DNA of 64,000 nt from Aquabacterium olei (lineage in GTDB: Bacteria; Pseudomonadota; Gammaproteobacteria; Burkholderiales; Burkholderiaceae_C): NCBI RefSeq assembly GCF_003100395.1, contig NZ_CP029210.1:1-64000 (forward strand). The letters run 5' to 3'. The stretch's first letter is position 1; each line of letters begins with the position of its first letter. The notes under the pieces are model-generated. The model did no database searches and was not told where the DNA came from. It was given only the letters and a program-made list of their open reading frames with translations. Made by a program: the position numbers and the translations under genes. Of the stretch, positions 46,167-54,566 are shown one piece after another.

Positions 46167-49100
46167 ATGCGCGGGTCATGGCAGACCAGGGGCGGCCGAT
46201 GGGCCGCGGCCGTGCAGGGGCGGGCGTGGACGGCGGTGCTGGCGGCGTTGGGCGTGGTCTCGGTGGCGGTGGCCACGCAGGTGCTGGCCACCACAGTGCA
46301 GACCATGTCGCCCCAGGGCGAGGTGGCCAAGGTGCGCCAGGCCCGGGTCACCTTTTCGGACCCGATGGTGAAGTTCGGCGATCCGCGTCTGCCGGCGCCG
46401 GCCCAGGTGCGCTGCCGCAACGAGAGCCCCCTGACGGGCAGCGGCCGCTGGGTGGACGACCGGACCTGGGTGTACGACTTCACGCAGGACGTGCCGGCCG
46501 GCACGCGGTGCGACGTGAGCCTGAACACCGGCCTGGCCTCGCTGGCCGGGCAGGCCGTGACCGGCAGCAAGGCCTTTGCCTTCAGCACCGGCGGGCCGAC
46601 CATCGTGCGCGCCTACCCCAGCGCCGACAGCGGCAACGAGATCGAAGAGGAACAGGTCTTTGCGCTGCTGCTCAATGGCGCCGCCACGCGGGCCAGCATC
46701 GAGCAGCGGGCCTACTGCGAGGTCAGCGGCGTGGCCGAGCGCCTGCCCGTCAAGGTGGTGGACGGCGCGGTGCGCAACGACATCCTGAAAGCGGTGGACC
46801 TGACCGCGCAGCAGGCCCGCGTGGTGACGGTGCAGTGCGGCCGCCCGCTGCCGCCGGACGCCCAGGTGAAGCTGGTGTGGGCCAAGGGCATTGCCACGCC
46901 GTCGGGCGTGGGCAGCTCGGCCGACCGGGTGCTGAGCTACCGCGTGCGCCCGCCGTTCACGGCCAGCTTCACCTGCGAGCGGGTGAACGCCCGCAGTGAC
47001 TGCCTGCCCATCCGGCCGATGCGCATCGAGTTCTCGTCGCCCGTGCCGCGCAAGCTGGCCGAACGCATCGTGCTGAAAACGCCGGACGGCGAGCGCAAGC
47101 CGGTGGTCGAGCAACACCGGGGTGAGGTGCAGGAGCGCCTGGTGAGCGCCGACAGCGGCGGCCTCCGCCGGTGGTTCTACTTCTTCACGCGCAACAAGGG
47201 CAGCACGGGCATCGACCCCGATGAAAGCGGCGTGAGTGCGGTGGTGTTCCAGCCGGGCTTTCCGGAGAACGCCGCCGTGCGCATCGAGCTGCCTGCCGAC
47301 TTCAAGGACGATGCCGGCCGCACGCTGGGCAATGCGTCGGCCTTCCCGCTGCAGACGCGCACGGCCGATGCGCCGCCGTTGGCCAAGTTCCCGAAGGCGA
47401 CCTTCGGTGTGCTGGAACTCAACGCCGAGCCCACGTTGCCGGTGACGGTCCGCCACGTCGAGGGCGACCTCGCCGTCAAGGGCCTGCAGGCCGGCGTGCG
47501 CAACCTGAAGGTGGCCGACGACGCGGCCATCATCGCGTGGCTGGCGCGCGTCAAGCGCTACGACGAGCGCCGCCTGCTGCGCAAGGACGTGGAGGCCGAA
47601 CTGGGCGTGCGCCTGCCGCCGCCGCCCCAGCCGAAAGCAAAGCGCCCGGTCAAGCGCCGGGACGATGTCGACAGCTGGGAAGACGACCGCCGCGAGGACG
47701 ACCCGAACTGGGTGCAGACCCGCACCGTGAGCCTGCTGGCGCGCGAGAAGGCCGCCACCAGCCTGAAGCTGCCCACCTCGCAGCGCACCGAGCCGCACCC
47801 CTTCGAGGTGATCGGCATTCCGATGCCGCAGCCGGGCTTCCACGTGGTCGAGATCGCCTCGCCGCGCCTGGGCCAGGCCTTGCTGGACCGCAACGCGCCC
47901 ATGTACGTGCGCACCAGCGTGCTGGTGACCAACCTGGGCGTGCACTTCAAGTGGGGGGCGGCCAACTCGGGCGTGTGGGTGACCACGCTCGACAAGGCCC
48001 AGCCGGTGTCGGACGCCGCCGTGCAGGTCTCGGACTGCCTGGGCCGGGTGGTGTGGCGCGGCCGGACCGACCGCCAGGGCTTTGCGCTGGTGAACGAGGC
48101 GCTGCCCCGCATGGACTGGTCGTCGTGCGATGCCGGCGAGACAGGCCGCGAAGTGGGCTACTTCGTCAGTGCGCGCAAGACCGACGCCCAGGGCCGTGCC
48201 GACATGGCCTTCGTGTGGTCGACCTGGAACGAGGGCATCGAGGCCTGGCGCTTCCACGTGAACCAGGACTACAGCGAAGAGACCGAGCCCGTGCGCTATC
48301 ACACGGTGATGGACCGCACGCTGCTGCGTGCCGGGCAGACCGTGTCGATGCAGCACCATGCGCGGGCCGAGCGGCTGCGCGGCCTGCGCCTGCCGACGGC
48401 GGACGAGCTGCCCTCGGAAGGCCGCATCGTGCACGAGGGCTCGGGCCAGGAGTTCAGTTTCACACTGAACTGGCGCGGCCGGCGCCATGCCGAAACCACC
48501 TTCGCCATTCCGGAAGACGCCAAGCTCGGCGTGTATGCCGTGCAGATGCCGCACGGGCCGCATGGCGGGTATGTGCAGACCGGTTCCTTCCGCGTCGAAG
48601 AATTCCGCCTGCCCGTGATGACCGGGCGCCTGATGGGGCCGAAGGGCGCGCTGGTGCAGCCGCGCGACGTGCCGCTAGGCCTTCAGATCAACTATGGCAA
48701 CGGCGGCGGCGCCAGCGGCCTGCCGGTGCGCGTGTCGGCCCAGCTGGGCGACACCGACGTGCAGGCGGCCTTGCGCACGCAGCGCTTCCCGGGCTTCCGC
48801 TTCGAGCCACCGCGCGAGCCGCGCTCGCAGGCAGAACGCAGCTTCTTCTCGGATGACCGGGTCGACGAGGACGACGAGGAGAACGCCCTGCACCCGCGCG
48901 ACGGCAGCGCGCGGCTGGTGGCCGACAAGCTGGCCGTCACGCTGGACGCCAAGGGCGCCGGCAAGGTGACGCTGCCCGGCCTGCCCGCGGTGACGCGGCC
49001 GCAGCAGCTGCTGGTGCAGGCCACCTACGCCGACCCGAACGGCGAGGTGCAGACATTGAGCCAGTCGCTGCCAGTGTGGCCTTCCGCCGTGGTGCTGGGC

Positions 49101-52100
49101 GTGCGCACGGATTCGTGGGTGTCGGTCAAGCAGAAGGTGGCCACGCAGGTGCTGGCGCTGGACACCCAGGGCCTGCCGCAGGCCGGCGTGAGCGTGACCG
49201 TGAAGGCGGTGGCTCACCGGACGAGCTCCACCCGCAAGCGGCTGGTGGGCGGCTTCTACGCCTACGACAACCAGAACGCCGACGAGGACCTGGGCACGGT
49301 CTGCCGTGGCACGAGCGACGCCCGCGGCCTGGTGCTGTGCGAGGTCGAGATGAAGCAGGCCGGCGAGATCGAACTGATCGCCGAAGCCAAGGATGCAGGC
49401 GGCCACCTGGCACGCTCGGCCGCGTCGGTGTGGGTCACGCGGCAGGGCGAAGTCTGGTTCGGCGGCGACAACCAGGACCGCATGGACCTGATTCCCGAGC
49501 GCCGGCAGTACGAGGCCGGGCAGGTCGCGAAGTTCCAGGTGCGCAGCCCCTTCCGCCAGGCCACCGCGCTGGTCGCCATCGAGCGCAATGGCATCCTCGA
49601 AACCTTCACGGTGCAGTTGAACGGGCAGGACCCGACGATCGAGGTGCCGGTGAAGGCCGAGTGGGCGCCCAATGTGTACGTATCGGTGCTGGCCGTGCGC
49701 GGCCGCATCCGCGAAGTGCCCTGGTATTCCTTCTTCACCTGGGGCTGGCGCGTGCCCAGCGAGTGGTGGCAGGCATGGCGCAACGAAGGCCAGCAGTACC
49801 AGGAGCCGACCGCGATGGTCGACCTCTCCAAGCCCGCCTTCAAGTACGGCATTGCCGAGATCGAGGTGGGCCACAAGGCGCACACGCTGAAGGTGGACGT
49901 GCAGCCCGACAAGCCGAGCTACCCGGTGCGCGGCACCAGCCTGGTCCGCGTGAAGGTGACGCTGCCCGATGGCAAGCCCGTGCCGGCCGGCACCGAGGTG
50001 GCGCTGGCGGCTGTGGACGAGGCCCTGCTGGAGCTGCAGCCCAACGACAGCTGGGACCTGATGAAGGCCATGATCCAGCCCCGGGCCTATGGCGTCGAGA
50101 CCGCCACGGCGCAGATGCAGATCATCGGCAAGCGGCACTATGGCCGCAAGGCCGTGCCCACCGGCGGGGGCGGCGGCGACTTCCCCACCCGCGAGCTGTT
50201 CGACACGCTGTTGTTGTGGAACCCGCGCGTGGTGCTTGACGCCCGCGGTGAGGCCCTGGTCAAGGTGCCGCTGAACGATGCGCTCACGAGCTTCCGCATC
50301 GTCGTGGTGGCCGATGCCGTGCAGGGCGACAACGCCGCGCTGTTCGGCAAGGGGCAGGCGCAGATCCGCGCCACGCAGGACCTGCAGATCCTGTCGGGGG
50401 TGCCGCCGCTGGTGCGCGAGGGCGACCAGTACCGCGCCATGTTCACGCTGCGGAACACGACCGCCCAGGCCATGGACGTGGTGCTGCAGGGCCAGGCCGG
50501 CGGGCCGCTGCCCGAGCAGCGCCTGCGCATCGAGCCCAACGCCGCGGCCGAGGCGGGCTGGGACATCACCGTGCCCTACAACGTGGCGCAGCTGGCCTGG
50601 CAGGTGAGCGCGAAGGCCACGGGCAGCACCGGGGCGCAGGACCGCATGGCCTTCACGCAGAAGGTGGTGCCTGCCGTGCCGGTCACGGTGCAGCAGGCCA
50701 CGCTGATGCAGCTCGACAAGGCAGCGGGCATCCCGATCGCACCGCCGCTGAAAGCCCTGCCCGATGGCAACGGCGCGCTGCGCGGCGGCATCGAGGTGGC
50801 GCTGAAGCCGCGGCTGGCCGATGGCCTGCCCGGCGTGCGCGAGTTCTTCGCTCGCTACCCCTGGAGCTGCCTGGAGCAGCGCACCTCGGTGGCCATCGGC
50901 CTGCGTGACGCGGCCTACTGGCAGAGCATTGCCAGCCAGATCCCGCTGTACCTTGATGAAGACGGCCTGGCGAACTACTTCCCGCCCTCGTCCGGCATGC
51001 CACGCACCGGCAGCGACAGCCTGACCGCCTACCTGCTGGCCATCACCGACGAGGCCAGCCGGCTGAGCTACGACTTCCGCATCCCGGCCGACACGCGCGA
51101 GAAGATGGAGCGCGGCCTGATCGCCTTTGTCGAAGGGCAGATCAAGCGCGACTTCTGGGCGCCCGCCTTCCTGAAGAACGGCGACCTGGACGTGCGCAAG
51201 CTCGCGGCGCTCGAAGCCCTGAGCCGCACGGGCCGCGTGCTGCCGCGCATGCTGGGCTCGATCCAGATCCTGCCCAACCAGTGGCCAACCGGCGCGGTGA
51301 TCGACTGGCTGATGGTGCTGCAGCGCGTGAAGGACATCCCCGAGCGCGACAAGCGGCTGGCCGAGGCCGAGCAGATCCTGCGTGCGCGCCTGAACGTGCA
51401 GGGCACGCGGCTGGGTTTCTCGACCGAGCGCGACGACAGCTGGTGGTGGCTGATGGCCAACGGCGACGTCAACAGCGTGCGCATGCTGCTGGGCGCGATG
51501 GACCGCCCGGGCTGGGCCGACGACATGCCGCGCCTGATGATCGGCACGCTGCAACGCCAGCAGCGCGGGCACTGGTCGACCACGGTGGCCAATGCCTGGG
51601 GCAGCGTGGCGGTCGAGGCCTTCTCGAAGCGCTTCGAGAAGGAGCCCGTGACCGGCAGCACCCGCGCGCTGTTCGAGATGCCGGTGGCCGGTGGCGCGCC
51701 GGTGCCGAGCGGCGAAGCACGCGTGCTGAACTGGTCCGGCCAGGCGGCGGGCGGCACGCTGGCGCTGGGCTGGCCGCGCGGCTTTGCGGTGGGCGGCAAC
51801 AAGGCCGACACCACTGTGCGCGTGACGCACGAGGGAACGGGCAAGCCGTGGGTGACCTTCACCAGCAAGGCCGCGGTGCCCGTGCAGGTGCCGTTCAGCT
51901 CGGGCTACCGCCTCAACAAGACGGTGACGCCGGTGGAGCAGAAGGTGAAAGGCCAGTACAGCCGCGGCGACGTGCTGCGCGTGCGGCTCGACATCGACGT
52001 GCAGGCCGATGCGACCTGGGTGGTGCTCAACGACCCGGTGCCGGGCGGGGCGACGATTCTGGGCAGCGGCCTGGGCCGCGACAGCGCCATCGACACCGCC

Positions 52101-52325
52101 AGCGAGCAGGAAGACGACCGCGGCTGGCTGGCCTACAAGGAGCGCAGCTTCGAGGCCTACCGCGCCTATTACCGCTACCTGCCGAAGGGCCGCTTCCAGG
52201 TCGAGTACACGGTGCGCCTCAACAACCCGGGCACCTTCGGCCTGCCGCAGACGCGCATGGAAGCCATGTACGCGCCCGAGATGTTCGGCGAGGCGCCCAA
52301 CGCGCCGGTGGTGGTGAAGCCATGA
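46167..52325 (+). CDS. Bacterial alpha-2-macroglobulin with thioester
   Basis: A 2052-residue periplasmic protease trap of the YfhM/ECAM class. The N-terminal signal segment (VLAALGVVSVAVATQVLA) has no lipobox Cys, so unlike E. coli YfhM it is not an obvious lipoprotein. MG-type beta-sandwich domains fill the first 1500 residues. The thioester motif CLEQ is at C1568-Q1571 in a helical TED-like domain, and an A2M receptor-type domain ends the chain. A Lys/Asp-rich insertion (about residues 485-515) is a likely bait or linker. It would entrap proteases that breach the outer membrane and anchor to them covalently. pbpC overlaps by 4 bases (ATGA), the typical partner that repairs peptidoglycan. 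Confidence 0.95.
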   Translation: MRGSWQTRGGRWAAAVQGRAWTAVLAALGVVSVAVATQVLATTVQTMSPQGEVAKVRQARVTFSDPMVKFGDPRLPAPAQVRCRNESPLTGSGRWVDDRTWVYDFTQDVPAGTRCDVSLNTGLASLAGQAVTGSKAFAFSTGGPTIVRAYPSADSGNEIEEEQVFALLLNGAATRASIEQRAYCEVSGVAERLPVKVVDGAVRNDILKAVDLTAQQARVVTVQCGRPLPPDAQVKLVWAKGIATPSGVGSSADRVLSYRVRPPFTASFTCERVNARSDCLPIRPMRIEFSSPVPRKLAERIVLKTPDGERKPVVEQHRGEVQERLVSADSGGLRRWFYFFTRNKGSTGIDPDESGVSAVVFQPGFPENAAVRIELPADFKDDAGRTLGNASAFPLQTRTADAPPLAKFPKATFGVLELNAEPTLPVTVRHVEGDLAVKGLQAGVRNLKVADDAAIIAWLARVKRYDERRLLRKDVEAELGVRLPPPPQPKAKRPVKRRDDVDSWEDDRREDDPNWVQTRTVSLLAREKAATSLKLPTSQRTEPHPFEVIGIPMPQPGFHVVEIASPRLGQALLDRNAPMYVRTSVLVTNLGVHFKWGAANSGVWVTTLDKAQPVSDAAVQVSDCLGRVVWRGRTDRQGFALVNEALPRMDWSSCDAGETGREVGYFVSARKTDAQGRADMAFVWSTWNEGIEAWRFHVNQDYSEETEPVRYHTVMDRTLLRAGQTVSMQHHARAERLRGLRLPTADELPSEGRIVHEGSGQEFSFTLNWRGRRHAETTFAIPEDAKLGVYAVQMPHGPHGGYVQTGSFRVEEFRLPVMTGRLMGPKGALVQPRDVPLGLQINYGNGGGASGLPVRVSAQLGDTDVQAALRTQRFPGFRFEPPREPRSQAERSFFSDDRVDEDDEENALHPRDGSARLVADKLAVTLDAKGAGKVTLPGLPAVTRPQQLLVQATYADPNGEVQTLSQSLPVWPSAVVLGVRTDSWVSVKQKVATQVLALDTQGLPQAGVSVTVKAVAHRTSSTRKRLVGGFYAYDNQNADEDLGTVCRGTSDARGLVLCEVEMKQAGEIELIAEAKDAGGHLARSAASVWVTRQGEVWFGGDNQDRMDLIPERRQYEAGQVAKFQVRSPFRQATALVAIERNGILETFTVQLNGQDPTIEVPVKAEWAPNVYVSVLAVRGRIREVPWYSFFTWGWRVPSEWWQAWRNEGQQYQEPTAMVDLSKPAFKYGIAEIEVGHKAHTLKVDVQPDKPSYPVRGTSLVRVKVTLPDGKPVPAGTEVALAAVDEALLELQPNDSWDLMKAMIQPRAYGVETATAQMQIIGKRHYGRKAVPTGGGGGDFPTRELFDTLLLWNPRVVLDARGEALVKVPLNDALTSFRIVVVADAVQGDNAALFGKGQAQIRATQDLQILSGVPPLVREGDQYRAMFTLRNTTAQAMDVVLQGQAGGPLPEQRLRIEPNAAAEAGWDITVPYNVAQLAWQVSAKATGSTGAQDRMAFTQKVVPAVPVTVQQATLMQLDKAAGIPIAPPLKALPDGNGALRGGIEVALKPRLADGLPGVREFFARYPWSCLEQRTSVAIGLRDAAYWQSIASQIPLYLDEDGLANYFPPSSGMPRTGSDSLTAYLLAITDEASRLSYDFRIPADTREKMERGLIAFVEGQIKRDFWAPAFLKNGDLDVRKLAALEALSRTGRVLPRMLGSIQILPNQWPTGAVIDWLMVLQRVKDIPERDKRLAEAEQILRARLNVQGTRLGFSTERDDSWWWLMANGDVNSVRMLLGAMDRPGWADDMPRLMIGTLQRQQRGHWSTTVANAWGSVAVEAFSKRFEKEPVTGSTRALFEMPVAGGAPVPSGEARVLNWSGQAAGGTLALGWPRGFAVGGNKADTTVRVTHEGTGKPWVTFTSKAAVPVQVPFSSGYRLNKTVTPVEQKVKGQYSRGDVLRVRLDIDVQADATWVVLNDPVPGGATILGSGLGRDSAIDTASEQEDDRGWLAYKERSFEAYRAYYRYLPKGRFQVEYTVRLNNPGTFGLPQTRMEAMYAPEMFGEAPNAPVVVKP

Positions 52326-54562
52326 CCCACCGCGGGCCGCGGTGGGGGCGGTGCCCGCGGCAGGCGTGGCGCTGGGCGGCCCTGTGCGGCGCGCTGTGGG
52401 CCTTGCCCGTGCAGGCCCTGCCCCGCTTTGACGAGGTCAAGGCCGCCTACCGCGCCTCGGACACGGTGGTGGAAGACCGCCGTGGCGTGCCGCTGCAGGC
52501 CGTGCGCACCGACCGCACGCAGCTTCGCGGCGCGTGGGTGCCGTTGACCGAGGTGTCGCCGGCCTTGCGCACCGCCCTGCTGCTGTCCGAAGACCGGCGC
52601 TTCTACGAGCACGCCGGCGTCGACTGGCAGGCCGTGGGCGCCGCGGCCTGGGGCAACCTGTGGAACAGCCGCACGCGCGGCGCCTCCACCGTGACCATGC
52701 AGCTGGCCGGCCTGCTGGACGAGGACCTGGCCATGCCCGGTGGCGGCCGGCAGTCGCGCTCGGGCGTGGCCAAGCTGGGCCAGGCGGCCACCGCGCTGCG
52801 GCTGGAGCGCCAGTGGCGCAAGGACCAGATCCTCGAGGCCTACCTGAACCTGGTGGGCTTTCGGGGCGAGGTGGTGGGCGTCGGTGCGCTGTCGGCGCGG
52901 CTGTTCCAGAAATACCCCTCGGGCCTGAACCACGACGAGGCGGCCATCGTGGCCGCGCTGGTGCGCGCGCCGAATGCCCCGGCGCGGCGGGGGGCCGACC
53001 GCGCCTGTGCGCTGCTGCGCGAGCAGAAGCTGGCGCCCGATTGCAGCGCGCTGGCCACCTACACCGCGCAGCGGCTGGCGTTGCGCCACAGCGAACGCCT
53101 GGACGCCGACGCGCAACTGGCCCCGCACCTGGCGCGGCGGGTGCTGGCGGGCATCGCCGGCCCCACGCCGCCCGCGCGCGTGAGGACCACGCTGGACGCC
53201 GGCTTGCAGCGCTTTGCCCGCGACACGCTGCGCCTGCGGCTGCGCGAGCTGCGCAACCGGCACGTCGAGGACGGCGCGGTGGTGGTGCTGGACAACGCCA
53301 CGGGCGAGGTGCGCGCCTGGGTGGGGTCGAGCGGCGGCGGGCTGTCGCAGGCGGCCGAGGTGGATGGCGCGAGCGCCTTGCGCCAGGCCGGCTCTACGCT
53401 CAAGCCCTTTCTCTATGGTCAGGCGATCGAGCAACGCTGGCTGACCGCCGCCTCGGTGCTGGACGACTCGCCCGTGGGCCTCAACACCGGCGCGGGGCTC
53501 TACATCCCGCAGAACTACGACCACCGGCACAAGGGCCCGGTGTCGGTGCGCACGGCGCTGGGCTCGTCGCTGAACGTGCCGGCGGTGCGGGCGCTGGTGC
53601 TGGTCACGCCCGAGCGCTTCGCCCAGCGCCTGACGGCGCTCGGCCTGCCGCTGACACACCGCGGCGACCACTATGGCTACAGCCTGGCGCTGGGCTCGGC
53701 CGAGGTCTCGCTCGTGTCCCTGACCAACGCCTACCGGGCGCTGGCGCAGGGGGGGCTGTACAGCCCGTGGCGCGCCGTGGGTGATGCCGTGGGCGATGGG
53801 AAGCCGGTGTCCGCGCCCGTGGTGCGCGTGATGGGTGCGGCCGCTGCCTACATCGTGGCCGACGTGCTCGCCGACCGTGAAGCGCGCGTGCCGACCTTCG
53901 GCCTGGCCAACGCGCTGACGGCGCGCTACTGGGCGGCCGTCAAGACGGGCACCAGCAAGGACATGCGCGACAACTGGTGCGTGGGCTTTTCGAAGCGCTT
54001 CTCGGTGGGCGTGTGGGTCGGCAATGCCGATGGCGAGCCGATGTGGGGCGTGTCGGGCACGACGGGCGCCGCCCCGGTGTGGCGCGCGGTGATGGACGAG
54101 CTGCACCGGCGCCATCCCGATCCGCAGGCGCACCGACCGCCCCCGCCCCCCGCCGGGCTGGTGCAGCAGGCCGTGCACTTCGAAGGCGGCCTGGAGGCGT
54201 CGCGCAACGAGTGGTTCGTGGCCGGCACCGAGCAGGCCGAGATCCGCCCGGCCAGTGCGCGGGGTGTGGCTCACACCCTGATCCAGTCGCCGGGCGATGG
54301 GACGATTTACGCGCTCGATCCGGACATCCCTCTGCACGCGCAGAAGCTGATGTTCAAGGGCGTGGACGGCCTGCCCGCGCGCTGGGCCTGGCGGCTCGAT
54401 GGCCGCCGCCTGGGCCCGGCGGCCGACCGGGCCTGGCCGATGTGGCCCGGCAAGCACGTGCTCGAGCTGGTGGATGAGCGGCAGGCCGTGCGCGCCACCG
54501 CCCGCTTCGAGGTGCGGGGGGCGCAGGTTCGCGCCCCTGCGCCCTCACCCGCCCGGCGCTGA
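52322..54562 (+). CDS. pbpC: Penicillin-binding protein 1C
   Basis: A 746-residue bifunctional peptidoglycan synthase. The N-terminal hydrophobic anchor is weak (AALCGALWALPVQA). The GT51 glycosyltransferase domain has LLLSEDRRFYEHAGVD (catalytic Glu) and QWRKDQILEAYLNLV. The transpeptidase domain has STLKP (Ser358, Lys361), SLN and KTGTS. A C-terminal PBP1C-type beta domain follows. The ATG at 52322 overlaps the alpha-2-macroglobulin stop, a widely conserved pairing of protease trap and wall repair. The shorter hydrophobic region suggests membrane association through a single poor helix or processing. It is convergent with the CxxC protein gene, with 4 bases between stops. Confidence 0.95.
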   Translation: MTHRGPRWGRCPRQAWRWAALCGALWALPVQALPRFDEVKAAYRASDTVVEDRRGVPLQAVRTDRTQLRGAWVPLTEVSPALRTALLLSEDRRFYEHAGVDWQAVGAAAWGNLWNSRTRGASTVTMQLAGLLDEDLAMPGGGRQSRSGVAKLGQAATALRLERQWRKDQILEAYLNLVGFRGEVVGVGALSARLFQKYPSGLNHDEAAIVAALVRAPNAPARRGADRACALLREQKLAPDCSALATYTAQRLALRHSERLDADAQLAPHLARRVLAGIAGPTPPARVRTTLDAGLQRFARDTLRLRLRELRNRHVEDGAVVVLDNATGEVRAWVGSSGGGLSQAAEVDGASALRQAGSTLKPFLYGQAIEQRWLTAASVLDDSPVGLNTGAGLYIPQNYDHRHKGPVSVRTALGSSLNVPAVRALVLVTPERFAQRLTALGLPLTHRGDHYGYSLALGSAEVSLVSLTNAYRALAQGGLYSPWRAVGDAVGDGKPVSAPVVRVMGAAAAYIVADVLADREARVPTFGLANALTARYWAAVKTGTSKDMRDNWCVGFSKRFSVGVWVGNADGEPMWGVSGTTGAAPVWRAVMDELHRRHPDPQAHRPPPPPAGLVQQAVHFEGGLEASRNEWFVAGTEQAEIRPASARGVAHTLIQSPGDGTIYALDPDIPLHAQKLMFKGVDGLPARWAWRLDGRRLGPAADRAWPMWPGKHVLELVDERQAVRATARFEVRGAQVRAPAPSPARR

Positions 54563-54566
54563 CCGC

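Noticed and set aside
46176..51830. Very long minus-strand open frames (795 and 1051 codons) opposite the alpha-2-macroglobulin gene
   Set aside because: The plus-strand gene is certain; the antisense frames are rich in His, Arg, Gly and Ala and contain no domain.
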